Assembly: GCF_028617075.1 (NCBI RefSeq) | Contig: NZ_JAQKGV010000022.1 | Coordinates: 1-39,898 of the forward strand | Source of the DNA: Rubrobacter calidifluminis | GTDB taxonomy: Bacteria > Actinomycetota > Rubrobacteria > Rubrobacterales > Rubrobacteraceae | Direction: 5' to 3' | Length of the DNA stretch: 39,898 bases | Part shown: positions 18,493-25,852 of the stretch, in pieces | Layout of the letters: every line of letters starts with the position of its first letter | Numbering within the stretch: position 1 is the stretch's first letter | Notes under the pieces: generated by a model | Database searches by the model: none | The model's input: the letters and a program-made list of their open reading frames with translations, nothing else | Told to the model about the DNA's origin: nothing | Made by a program: the position numbers and the translations under genes

Positions 18493-19486
18493 ACCACTCC
18501 GCCGTGCGCCTCAGGCCCTCCTCCAGGCTCACCTCGGCCTGCCAGCCGAGCATCCGGCGGGCCTTAGAGGTGTCCGAGTAGTTGCGCTTCACGTCGCCCG
18601 GTCTGGGCGCGGCGTGTCGGATCTCCACGTCCTCTATCCCGAAGTCGGAGAGCACCGGAATGAGCTTCTCGACGAGCTCCAGCACCGTCGTCTCCGAGCT
18701 GGTCGCGATCTGGAAGATCTCACCACCCACGCCCGGCCTCTCGGCCGCGAGCCGTACCGCGCGCACGAGATCTTCTATGTAGATGAAGTCCCGGGTCTGG
18801 GTGCCGTCGCCGTAGATCTCGAGCGGCTCGCCCCGCATCGCCCGGCTGATGAAGCGCGGGACCGCGTTCAGGACCTTGTGCCCCGAGCCCGGGCCGTAGA
18901 CGTTGCCGAAGCGCAGCGCCACGGTCTCGAGCCCGTAGGCGAGGAAGTAGGCCGAGCAGTAGCCCTCACCGGCGAGCTTGCTCGCCCCGTAGGGGCTCGC
19001 CGGGTGCGGGGCGAGGTTCTCGTGTATCGGGGGCTCGACCTCCCCGACCGCAGCCCCGCTCGAGGCGAAGACGAACCTCCCCGCCCCCGCGTGACGGGCG
19101 GCCTCCAGGTAGTTGAGCGTCCCCACGACGTTGGTGAGGCAGTCCTTGCGCGGGTTCTCGACCGAAGGGGCGACGCCGGTGTTCGCCGCCAGATGCACCA
19201 CCACCTCAGCGCCCCGCGCCGCCCGCAGCGCGAGCTCGTCGTCGAGGATGTCCCCGACGACGAGCTCCACCCCCTCCCCCGCCATCTCCCCGACCTCTTC
19301 TGCCGGGGTCTCCGAGAACCCGCACACCCCGGCGAGATCCTCCTGGCTTCCCACCGAGAGGTCGTCGAGGACCCTGATCGAGTGTCCCCCCTCCGAGACG
19401 AGCGCCCCCACGAGCGCGGAGCCTATGAAACCGCAACCCCCGGTGATGAGCCAGTTCAAGGAAGCCCCCTTCTCACTCTGAGCCAT
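18473..19486 (-). CDS. NAD-dependent sugar epimerase/dehydratase (GalE-like)
   Basis: 337 residues of the extended SDR family: ITGGCGFIGSALV (NAD site), VVHLAANTGV, FASSGAAVGE, YGASK (catalytic Tyr/Lys), RFGNVYGPGSGH, GDGTQTRDFIYIEDLVRA. These are the hallmarks of UDP-glucose 4-epimerase-like enzymes, but the substrate within the family cannot be settled. The ATG at 19486 lacks a ribosome site. A TTG ten codons in is preceded by AAGGGGGG at good spacing and also keeps the full NAD-binding strand, so the true start may be there. It lies downstream of the Nudix gene on the same strand, and its 3' end overlaps the flippase gene by 20 bp. Confidence 0.85.
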   Translation of the reverse strand: MAQSEKGASLNWLITGGCGFIGSALVGALVSEGGHSIRVLDDLSVGSQEDLAGVCGFSETPAEEVGEMAGEGVELVVGDILDDELALRAARGAEVVVHLAANTGVAPSVENPRKDCLTNVVGTLNYLEAARHAGAGRFVFASSGAAVGEVEPPIHENLAPHPASPYGASKLAGEGYCSAYFLAYGLETVALRFGNVYGPGSGHKVLNAVPRFISRAMRGEPLEIYGDGTQTRDFIYIEDLVRAVRLAAERPGVGGEIFQIATSSETTVLELVEKLIPVLSDFGIEDVEIRHAAPRPGDVKRNYSDTSKARRMLGWQAEVSLEEGLRRTAEWFIRGSR

Positions 19487-19492
19487 CCGACA

Positions 19493-19513
19493 CGGTGGCG
19501 GAGTTTACCACCG
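19493..19513 (-). other. Small hairpin between Nudix and epimerase genes
   Basis: CGGTGG and CCACCG (19493-19498 and 19508-19513) form a 6-bp stem with a 9-nt loop in the 32-nt gap between two same-strand genes. It is too weak to be called a terminator. Confidence 0.3.
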
Positions 19514-19518
19514 GCAGA

Positions 19519-19998
19519 CTACTCCAGCACCACCGGCCCCCGGGCCCCGGAGAAGTACGCCGCGAGCACCGGTCTTCCGGTCTCTATGACGTCGAGCTCC
19601 TCGATCTCCTCCCGGCTGAAGAACGCGAGATCGAGCGACTCCGGGCTGCGCCGGAGACCCGAGAAGTCCTCCACCGAGACCCGGTAGGCGAACGAGATCA
19701 CCCGCACGACGTTCCCGTCGGGGTAGGCGACGATCTTCGACGGATCGGAGAAGACGCAGAAGAGTTCCGAAGAGCTCACCGAGAGCCCGGTCTCCTCGCG
19801 CACCTCGCGCCGGAGCGCCTCCCCGAGCGGCTCGTCGACCTCAACCGCCCCGCCCACCATCCCCCACCGTCCGCAGTCGCTACGCCGCTCCAGGAGCAGA
19901 CGCTCCTCGCGCTCGATGAGCGCCATCACCCCAACCATTATCGGGCGGTTGGGGCGCGGAGCGCCGGGGTTTCTGTAGAAGAATCTGGCCGGTGGCAG
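19519..19998 (-). CDS. Nudix hydrolase with probable CTG start
   Basis: 159 residues if started at CTG 19998, 139 from ATG 19938. The Nudix box is complete (GAVEVDE then REVREETGL, residues 50-72 in the longer form), giving metal-dependent hydrolysis of a nucleoside-diphosphate-linked compound. The ATG has no ribosome site. In frame, 20 codons upstream, CTG is preceded at 6 nt by AAGGAGGG, the best ribosome site in this area, with a TAA in frame just before it. The extra residues (FFYRNPGAPRPNRPI) look like the N-terminal strand common to this Nudix subgroup. The substrate is unknown. Confidence 0.75.
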   Translation of the reverse strand: MPPARFFYRNPGAPRPNRPIMVGVMALIEREERLLLERRSDCGRWGMVGGAVEVDEPLGEALRREVREETGLSVSSSELFCVFSDPSKIVAYPDGNVVRVISFAYRVSVEDFSGLRRSPESLDLAFFSREEIEELDVIETGRPVLAAYFSGARGPVVLE

Positions 19999-20060
19999 AG
20001 AGCTCCCTCCTTACTCGTAGCCAGGAGCCGATTCTAGCAAAGCCGGGATCTCCACCGGAG

Positions 20061-20082
20061 GTTACCGATCTGTTACCCGATT
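20061..20082 (+). promoter_or_regulatory. 11-bp-period direct repeat (PHO-box-like)
   Basis: GTTACCGATCT (20061-20071) is followed directly by GTTACCCGATT (20072-20082). A 7-bp unit GTTACC(G/C) repeats with a 4-bp spacer. The site is 83-104 nt before the start of the cis-prenyltransferase-like gene and about 50 nt before the Nudix ribosome site on the other strand. TCTCAAGAAAA (20082-20092) overlaps its end by one base. This spacing is the binding geometry of PhoB/PhoP-type regulators. Confidence 0.4.
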
Positions 20083-20164
20083 CTCAAGAAAACTTAAGGT
20101 AGACGTACGATCATGCTGGTATCAAGGGGCTTGGCGGAAGAGCGCGAAAAGGAGTGAGCCCTTC

Positions 20165-20839
20165 TTGAAGCTGATCCGGAGAAAGCCCACACGAAGCAAG
20201 CGCAGGAGACCCAAGGCCTCGCCGGCCCGCGTGGCGCTGGTGGCCGAACGCAGCGGCCCGCGGGAGGCCCCACCCCTCGTCCCCCTGCTGGAAGCCGCCG
20301 GAGAACTCGGGATGAGGACGCTCATGATCTGTCCGCCGCCCGGCGGCGAGGGCGGCGTCATCTCCGAAGTCGGTGCGGGGGAGGCGCTCCGGCTCGGGGT
20401 ACGCCTGCGGTTCTGCGGCCTCCCGGAGGAGCTCCCGGAAGAGCTGCGGCGCGAAGCCGCGCGGGCGGAGAGCCTGACGGCCCGCGCCCGCGGCCTGGAG
20501 GTGTGCATGACCCCGGGACACCACGGGGGCCGGGCGGAGATCGTCGCGGCGGTAAAGTCCCTCGCCGCGGAGGGCGTCCCACCCGAGAAGATCGACGAGG
20601 CCGCCATCTCCGGACGTCTCGCCGCTCCCGCCGCCTGCGATCTGGACCTGATCGTCTACGCCGGAGACCGCCCGCGCTTCTCGGACCTCCTGCTCTGGGA
20701 GATGGCCTATGCCGAGTTCTACGCCGCCGGCCGCCCGTGGCCGGAGCTCACCGCCGCGGACCTGGAGCGGGCGGTCGAGTCCTACGCCTCCCGGTCTCGC
20801 CGCCGCGGAGGCGTAGAGCCCGCGGACACCGGCTCCTAG
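20165..20839 (+). CDS. Degenerate cis-prenyltransferase (UppS-like) paralogue
   Basis: 224 residues. The C-terminal two thirds aligns well with undecaprenyl diphosphate synthase: VRLRFCGLPEELPEELRREA, ARAESLTARARGLEV, GGRAEIVAAVKSLA, DLLLWEMAYAEFYAAGRPWPEL. The catalytic parts are changed. The MDGNGRWA motif with the essential Asp is replaced by VALVAERSG; the FSxENWxRP segment is missing; and IRTGGExRxSNF becomes VYAGDRPRFSDL, keeping only the second arginine (Arg171). It is about 30 residues shorter than UppS. Enzyme activity is therefore unlikely; it may be a partner subunit, as NgBR/Nus1 is for eukaryotic enzymes. The start is TTG with AAGGAG 10 nt upstream. A normal UppS would be needed elsewhere in the genome. 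Confidence 0.75.
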   Translation: MKLIRRKPTRSKRRRPKASPARVALVAERSGPREAPPLVPLLEAAGELGMRTLMICPPPGGEGGVISEVGAGEALRLGVRLRFCGLPEELPEELRREAARAESLTARARGLEVCMTPGHHGGRAEIVAAVKSLAAEGVPPEKIDEAAISGRLAAPAACDLDLIVYAGDRPRFSDLLLWEMAYAEFYAAGRPWPELTAADLERAVESYASRSRRRGGVEPADTGS

Positions 20840-21795
20840 AGCTCCTTCAGCGCCCCCGCCAGCTCGCGCTCGTAGAAGGAGCAGAACTCTTTCTGTTGCT
20901 CGCCTATCTGGATGAGCGCCACCCTTCTGAAGCCGGCCCCGGCGAATTCCCTCACGCCCTCGACGATCCCCTGCGGGTCCGGCCCGCAGGGGATCATCTG
21001 AGCAACGTCCTCCTCCCGGACGCTTGCGGCGAAGGCCTCGAAGTTGGTCGTGTTCGGAAGCTCGGACTGTATCTTCCAGCCGCCGAGAGCCCAGGCGAAC
21101 TGCTCGTGGGCCAGCCTGCGGCATTCTTCTTCGTCTTCGCCCCAGCACACCGGAAGCTGCGCGACACCGGGCTTCCCCTCGCCGCCCCCCGCCTCGAACA
21201 TCTCGACGAGCTCCCGCCGCGGCTCGATGGCGATGAGGAAATCCGCCAGGTTTCCGGCCAGCTCGCAGGAGCGCGGCCCGCTTGCCGCGATCCCGATCGG
21301 CACCTCCCCTTCCGGCGCATCGAAGAGCCTGGCCCCCTCGACGTCGAAGTACATCCCGCGGTGGGTCACGTAGCGCCCGGTGAAGAGCTCCCGGATTATC
21401 TCTACGGCCTCGGCGAGCATCTCGTGCCGGACGTCCACCTGCGGCCAGCCCCGCCCGACGACGTGCTCGTTCAGGTTCTCCCCGGCCCCGAGCCCGAGCG
21501 AGAACCGCCCGCCCGAGAGCAGCGAGACCGTGGCGGCTTTCTGCGCCACGATCGCCGGGTGGTAACGGATGGTGGGACAGGTGACGTAGGTCATGAGTGG
21601 GATGCGCTCCGTCACCTGCGCCACGGCCCCCAGCACCGCCCAGGCGTAGCCGGAGTGACCCTGCGCCTCGAGCCAGGGATGGAAGTGATCGCTCATCACC
21701 GCGAAATCGAAGCCCGCCCGCTCGGCGAGAACCGCATCCTGCACGAGCTCGCGCGGCGAACGCTGCTCGCACATCAGCGTGTAGCCTATCTCCAT
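20836..21795 (-). CDS. F420-dependent LLM-class oxidoreductase (G6PDH-like family)
   Basis: 319 residues of the luciferase-like monooxygenase barrel in the F420-dependent glucose-6-phosphate-dehydrogenase-like subgroup. Diagnostic sequence: MEIGYTLMCEQRSPRELV, AGFDFAVMSDHFHPWLEAQGHS, YVTCPTIRYHPAIVAQKAATV, GLGAGENLNEHVVGRGWP, VRHEMLAEAVEIIRELF. It would catalyse hydride transfer between F420 and an alcohol-type substrate. The open frame continues far upstream, but the ATG at 21795 has GAGGAGGGA before it and starts exactly at the conserved first strand. It converges on the cis-prenyltransferase-like gene (4-bp overlap of ends) and diverges from the E1-alpha gene. F420 use supports an actinobacterial host. 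Confidence 0.88.
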   Translation of the reverse strand: MEIGYTLMCEQRSPRELVQDAVLAERAGFDFAVMSDHFHPWLEAQGHSGYAWAVLGAVAQVTERIPLMTYVTCPTIRYHPAIVAQKAATVSLLSGGRFSLGLGAGENLNEHVVGRGWPQVDVRHEMLAEAVEIIRELFTGRYVTHRGMYFDVEGARLFDAPEGEVPIGIAASGPRSCELAGNLADFLIAIEPRRELVEMFEAGGGEGKPGVAQLPVCWGEDEEECRRLAHEQFAWALGGWKIQSELPNTTNFEAFAASVREEDVAQMIPCGPDPQGIVEGVREFAGAGFRRVALIQIGEQQKEFCSFYERELAGALKEL

Positions 21796-21927
21796 CCGGA
21801 ATCCCTCCTCTACTCGTTCTCCACCGACAGCCGCTTTGTACCCGCCCGGAGGAGAAGCTATCCACCGCTCCCTTCCCGGAGCCGGCCGTTTATGAAACAA
21901 TATGCACATCAGAGGAAAGGAGGAGTG

Positions 21928-22905
21928 ATGGACGCGAGTACACGCCTCTCGCTGTACAGGACGATGGTACGCATCCGGGCCTTCGAGGAGGCGATAAGAC
22001 GGGAGTACTACGTGGGCAAGCAGCCCGTCTTCGACATCGGGGCCGGCCCGGTACCGGGCGAGATGCATCTCTCGGCGGGCCAGGAGCCGGTGGCCGCCGG
22101 GCTGTGCGCCCATCTCGGGCCCGACGACGCCCTCACGGGGCCTCACCGCCCGCACCACATCGCGCTCGCCCACGGGGTGGACATGAAGCGGATGACCGCT
22201 GAGATCTTCGGGCGCGAGAGCGGCCTGTGCCACGGCAAGGGCGGTCACATGCACCTCTTCGCCCCGGAGGTCCACTTCGGATGCTCGGGGATAATCGCGG
22301 AGGGCATGCCGACAGCCTGCGGGCAGGCGCTCGCGTTCAAGAAGCGCGGTACAGATCAGGTGGCGGCCGCCGTCGTCGGGGAGGGGGCCGTAAACCAGGG
22401 CGGCTTCCACGAGTCGCTCAACCTCGCCGCGCTGTGGAAGCTCCCGGTGATCTTCGTCGTTGAAGACAACGACTGGGGGATCTCGGTGCCCCGCTCGGCC
22501 TCGACTAGCAACTTCTCGGCCACCGACCGGGGCCGGGCCTACGGCATCCCCGGCGAGCGGGTCGAGGACAACTCGGTGGAAGGCGTCTACGAGGCGTGCG
22601 GACGCGCCGTACAGAGGGCGCGCCGGGGCGAGGGACCGTCGCTGGTAGAGGTGCACACCCTGCGGCTCTGGGGCCACTTCGAGGGCGACGCGCAGGGCTA
22701 CCGCCAGAGTGAGCTCGAAGACGTGCCGGGGCGCGACCCGATCCCGACCTACCGGAGGACGCTCATCGAAGAGGGCGTGCTCGACGAGGAGGAGGCCCAG
22801 AGGATCCGGGCCGAGGCCGAAGAGGAGGTCGAGGCGGCGATCCGGTTCGCCAAAGAAAGCCCCGAGCCCGCCCCCGATGAGGCGCTGGAGCACGTCTTCG
22901 CCTGA
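21928..22905 (+). CDS. 2-oxoacid/acetoin dehydrogenase E1 component, alpha subunit
   Basis: 325 residues, the length of PdhA/AcoA alpha subunits. GPVPGEMHLSAGQEPVAAGL at the N-terminal side, LCHGKGGHMHLF, and the thiamine-diphosphate motif VVGEGAVNQGGFHESLN...VVEDND are typical. RLWGHFEGDAQGYR near the C-terminus is the phosphorylation-loop equivalent. The enzyme decarboxylates a 2-oxoacid or cleaves acetoin using ThDP, with the beta subunit. The frame is open for more than 1.4 kb upstream, but AAAGGAGG before the ATG at 21928 and family alignment fix the start. It is followed by E1-beta and a lipoyl protein. The sequence resembles acetoin dehydrogenase as much as pyruvate dehydrogenase, so the substrate is open. 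Confidence 0.88.
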   Translation: MDASTRLSLYRTMVRIRAFEEAIRREYYVGKQPVFDIGAGPVPGEMHLSAGQEPVAAGLCAHLGPDDALTGPHRPHHIALAHGVDMKRMTAEIFGRESGLCHGKGGHMHLFAPEVHFGCSGIIAEGMPTACGQALAFKKRGTDQVAAAVVGEGAVNQGGFHESLNLAALWKLPVIFVVEDNDWGISVPRSASTSNFSATDRGRAYGIPGERVEDNSVEGVYEACGRAVQRARRGEGPSLVEVHTLRLWGHFEGDAQGYRQSELEDVPGRDPIPTYRRTLIEEGVLDEEEAQRIRAEAEEEVEAAIRFAKESPEPAPDEALEHVFA

Positions 22906-22923
22906 GGGAAAGGAGGACGGAAG

Positions 22924-23952
22924 ATGACGACCGCAGAGAGGACCCGCGAGAGGCGGTTAACCACCGCGCGGGCGATGGTCGAGGGCATCGCGCAGGAGAT
23001 GCGCCGCAACGAAGAGGTCTTCGTCATGGGAGAAGACGTCGGCGCCTACGGCGGCATCTTCGGCACCACCACCGGGCTCCTCGATGAGTTCGGTCCCGAG
23101 CGGGTGATGGACACCCCGATCAGCGAGACCGGGTTCATCGGCGCCGGGATCGGGGCCGCCATCGAAGGGATGCGCCCCATCGTCGAGCTGATGTTCGTCG
23201 ACTTCTTCGGCGTGTGCATGGACCAGATCTACAACCACATGGCCAAGATCCACTACGAGTCCGGCGGCAACGTCAGGGTGCCGATGGTCCTGATGACCTC
23301 GGTCGGCGGTGGCTACTCCGACGGGGCCCAGCACTCGCAATGCCTGTGGGCCACCTTCGCCCACCTGCCGGGGATGAAGATCGTCGTCCCCTCCAACCCG
23401 CGCGACGCCAAGGGGCTCATGATCTCCGCGATCCGGGACGACAACCCCGTCGTCTACATGACCCACAAGGGCATCATGGGCCTGGCCTGGATGGCCAAGA
23501 ACGCCCGCTCGGTCGGCCCGGTACCCGAAGAGGAGTACGAGGTCCCGATAGGCAAGGCGAGCGTGGCCCGCGAGGGCACCGACGCCACCGTCGTGACCCT
23601 CTCGCTCTCGGTCCACCACGCGCTCGACGTGGCCGAGCGGCTCTCGGGAGAGGGCATCGAGCTGGAGGTCCTCGACCTGAGGAGCCTGGTCCCGCTCGAC
23701 CGGGAGGCGATCCTGGAGTCGGTCGGCAAGACCGGCAGGGTGCTCGTCGTCGACGAGGACTACCGATCCTTCGGTCTCTCCGGCGAGATCGCCGCGACGA
23801 TCGTCGAGGAGGACCCCGCGATGCTCAAGGCCCCGCTCGCGCGCGTCGCGGTACCGGATGTCCCGATCCCGTACGCGAGGCCGCTCGAACGGGCGGTCCT
23901 GCCCACCCCCGAGCGGATAGAGGAGGCAGCGCGCGGGCTGGTGGGCGCTTGA
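22924..23952 (+). CDS. 2-oxoacid/acetoin dehydrogenase E1 component, beta subunit
   Basis: 342 residues, transketolase-like pyrimidine-binding domain followed by the C-terminal transketolase domain. Features: VFVMGEDVGAYGG, RVMDTPISETGFIGAGIGAA (with the conserved Glu that activates ThDP), MVLMTSVGGGYSDGAQHSQ, HLPGMKIVVPSNPRDAKGL, VLDLRSLVPLDREAI. It forms the alpha2beta2 E1 with the upstream gene (18-nt gap, AAAGGAGG ribosome site). Its stop TGA overlaps a TTG start of the lipoyl protein (TTGA), so the three are co-translated. Confidence 0.9.
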   Translation: MTTAERTRERRLTTARAMVEGIAQEMRRNEEVFVMGEDVGAYGGIFGTTTGLLDEFGPERVMDTPISETGFIGAGIGAAIEGMRPIVELMFVDFFGVCMDQIYNHMAKIHYESGGNVRVPMVLMTSVGGGYSDGAQHSQCLWATFAHLPGMKIVVPSNPRDAKGLMISAIRDDNPVVYMTHKGIMGLAWMAKNARSVGPVPEEEYEVPIGKASVAREGTDATVVTLSLSVHHALDVAERLSGEGIELEVLDLRSLVPLDREAILESVGKTGRVLVVDEDYRSFGLSGEIAATIVEEDPAMLKAPLARVAVPDVPIPYARPLERAVLPTPERIEEAARGLVGA

Positions 23953-24182
23953 TCGAGGTCCGCTTCCCTCTCCTCAACGAGAGCGAGCCCGACGCCGAGG
24001 GGGTGCTCGCCACCTGGTTCGTCGGCGACGGCGAAGAGGTCGGGGAGGGTCAGCTTCTGTGCGAGGTCCAGGTGGAGAAGACCTCCGAGGACGTCCACGC
24101 GGAGGGGGCGGGCACCATCCGGCTCGCGGTCTCCGAGGGAGAGGTGGTCCGTCAGGGAGAGGTGATCGCCCGCATAGAGTAG
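23949..24182 (+). CDS. Free-standing lipoyl-domain protein
   Basis: 77 residues, one biotinyl/lipoyl domain and nothing more. The N-terminal strand is IEVRFPLLNES. The hairpin turn LLCEVQVEKTSEDV puts Lys44 where lipoic acid is attached (EVETDKA in E2 proteins). The domain closes with GTIRLAVSEGEVVRQGEVIARIE. The TTG start is inside the E1-beta stop (TTGA). E2 proteins normally continue with a subunit-binding domain and a 230-residue acyltransferase core; here a stop follows at once and the next gene is convergent. It could act as a mobile lipoyl carrier for the E1 pair, using an acyltransferase and E3 from elsewhere. Biotinylation is less likely given the missing MKM motif. Confidence 0.85.
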   Translation: MIEVRFPLLNESEPDAEGVLATWFVGDGEEVGEGQLLCEVQVEKTSEDVHAEGAGTIRLAVSEGEVVRQGEVIARIE

Positions 24183-24190
24183 CCCTCGCG

Positions 24191-24643
24191 CTAGTGGTTG
24201 ATGCGCTCGGTGCTCTCCGGGAAGGCCTCCCGCACCCGACAAAGGGCGGCGGAGGCCCGGATCATATACAGCTCGAGCAGCAGGCGGCGCAGGATCCCGC
24301 AGCGGGCTCTCTGCTCCTCCACCATCCGGGCGAGCCTCAGCACGTCCTCCGTACAGCGCTGGTAGCCGAGGGCGCACATCTCGAGCTCGATCTCCGAAGG
24401 CGAGCCGCGGAGGGTCATCACCATCTCAGCGGCCCGCTCCGCCACGCTGCGGCTAATCCCCGCCACGCCCGGCCGGGCCCCCTCGCACGGCGAGGCGGAG
24501 GCTATCCGCCCCACCGAGGCCCGTCGCAGGCGGTGCAGGGTCCTCCTGCGCCCGAGGGAGACGGCAAGGTCCATGAGGAAGACCACGCCCCCCAACAAGA
24601 CTCGCGCCATAAAACGCCGAAGACCACCAGATCTCCCTTGCAC
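24191..24643 (-). CDS. Small uncharacterised protein downstream of the sigma factor
   Basis: 150 residues that I do not recognise. A basic N-terminus is followed by one hydrophobic stretch (RVLLGGVVFLMDLAVSL, about residues 14-30), then a basic segment and a helical, cysteine-containing C-terminal half (IELEMCALGYQRCTEDVLRLARMVEEQRARCG). The GTG start has GGAGGTGAGG upstream, and it begins 13 nt after the sigma-factor stop, so it is in the same operon. A membrane-anchored cytoplasmic helical domain beside a sigma factor could be a regulator of it, but nothing in the sequence matches a known anti-sigma fold. Confidence 0.6.
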   Translation of the reverse strand: MQGRSGGLRRFMARVLLGGVVFLMDLAVSLGRRRTLHRLRRASVGRIASASPCEGARPGVAGISRSVAERAAEMVMTLRGSPSEIELEMCALGYQRCTEDVLRLARMVEEQRARCGILRRLLLELYMIRASAALCRVREAFPESTERINH

Positions 24644-24656
24644 GGCCTCACCTCCT

Positions 24657-25553
24657 TCAGGATGCAGGGACCAGAGGCCGCCGGGTCATCCGTCGGCTCG
24701 CCACCCTCAACGACCTCTCCGCCTGGGTCTGCAGCTGGCGCACCCGCTCGCGGGAGAGGCCGAGCTCGCGGGCGAGTTCGGTGAGCGTCGCCGGCTCCCG
24801 GCCGTCGATACCGTACCTCCTGACCAAAACATAGTGCAGGTTCTCCGGCATCCGGCGCAGCGCCCCCTTGAGCCAGAGGCTCTCCACCCTGCTCATGGCG
24901 ATGCCGGGAACATCGGAGCTCTCCTCATCCTCGACGAAGTCGCCCGCGACGGCCCCCGGGTCATCCTCCGAGAGAGGCCGGTCGAAGCTCGTCACCTCGG
25001 GGGAGGCGCTCAGTGCGAAGACGACCTCCTCCACGCTCCACCCGAGCCTCTCGGCGATCTCCGCCTCCCGCGGTTCACGCCCGAGCTCGAAGGAGAGCTC
25101 CTCGCGGGCCCGGATCGCCTTGCGGATCTTCTCCCCCATCTGCACCGGGATCCTCACGACCCGGCCTTTGTCCGAGATCGCCCGCCCGACCGCCTGCCGG
25201 ATCCACCAGGTGGCGTACGTCGAGAAGCGGTAGCCCCGCTCGGGGTCGAACCTCTCGACCGCCTTCATCAGCCCGATGTTGCCCTCCTGGATGAGGTCCT
25301 CGAACGGCAGCCCCATCCCCCGGTACCTCTTGGCCACCGAGACCACAAGCCTGAGGTTGCGCTCTATCAGCTCCGCGCGCGCCTCCGCATCTCCGCCTCC
25401 CGCCCGACGGGAGAGGTCGACCTCCTCCTGGTGGGTCAGAAGGGGCAGGCGGCTGATCTTCTCCATGTAACCCTCCAGTAGAGAAGGGACACCACTCTCC
25501 TTCTCGGTCGCCTCCAGATGTCCCTCCGTCACATCCTGCTCGATAAGAGTCAT
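24657..25553 (-). CDS. Group 2 sigma-70 family RNA polymerase sigma factor
   Basis: 298 residues from the ATG at 25553, which has GAAGGGAAAGAG before it; an ATG 20 codons upstream lacks a ribosome site. Region 1.2 (LLEGYMEKISRLPLLTHQEEVDLSRR) and region 2 (NLRLVVSVAKRYRGMGLPFEDLIQEG, then RFSTYATWWIRQAV) are near identical to the primary-sigma pattern. Regions 3 and 4 follow, with the recognition helix LGLSRERVRQLQTQAERSLR. The long N-terminal extension of RpoD is missing, so it is a non-essential group 2 (HrdB/SigB-like) factor expected to read housekeeping-like promoters under stress or slow growth. Confidence 0.9.
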   Translation of the reverse strand: MTLIEQDVTEGHLEATEKESGVPSLLEGYMEKISRLPLLTHQEEVDLSRRAGGGDAEARAELIERNLRLVVSVAKRYRGMGLPFEDLIQEGNIGLMKAVERFDPERGYRFSTYATWWIRQAVGRAISDKGRVVRIPVQMGEKIRKAIRAREELSFELGREPREAEIAERLGWSVEEVVFALSASPEVTSFDRPLSEDDPGAVAGDFVEDEESSDVPGIAMSRVESLWLKGALRRMPENLHYVLVRRYGIDGREPATLTELARELGLSRERVRQLQTQAERSLRVASRRMTRRPLVPAS

Positions 25554-25852
25554 CTCTTTCCCTTCTTCGAGTAGATCCCTCGTCCACGAGGCTCCGGTCC
25601 ACCCCGTCGTCATCGAGTCTTATTCCCACCTGCTTTAAGGATTCAGTAAAGTCCGGTTAGAAAGCCGTAAAGAATCCCCCAAAACCCCGCCTCCGGCTCA
25701 ACAAGAGCGTGCCTGGATCACGCGCACTGCAACAAATACCTTCCCATTAACACCTCTTTACAGAAGCTTTATGAGAGGTTCACAGGCATGGAGCTATGCT
25801 TGGAAGAGAAGCCGGCCGGCACTGTCCAGCGATTCCACGAGGAGGCATCATG
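25554..25852. other. Divergent intergenic region, sigma factor / transporter
   Basis: 299 bp with no supportable gene. It must hold promoters for the sigma-factor gene (minus) and the transporter (plus). T(T/C)A triplets recur every 11 bp at 25747, 25758, 25769 and 25780 (TTAACA, TTACAG, TTATGA, TCACAG), a degenerate version of the 11-bp repeats elsewhere. GCATGGAGCTATGC (25786-25799) is an imperfect dyad. No promoter matches the consensus well in both boxes. Confidence 0.35.

Noticed and set aside
20503-21927. Plus-strand frame continuous with the E1-alpha gene, which would make an 800-residue protein
   Set aside because: The upstream part is antisense to the F420-type oxidoreductase. A strong ribosome site and the family start both point to 21928.
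21796-22893. Minus-strand frame extending the oxidoreductase upstream
   Set aside because: It is antisense to the E1-alpha gene. The family N-terminus and ribosome site place the start at 21795.
23949-24182. Biotin carboxyl carrier protein
   Set aside because: The MKM biotinylation motif is absent and the partners are E1 subunits, so lipoylation is favoured.
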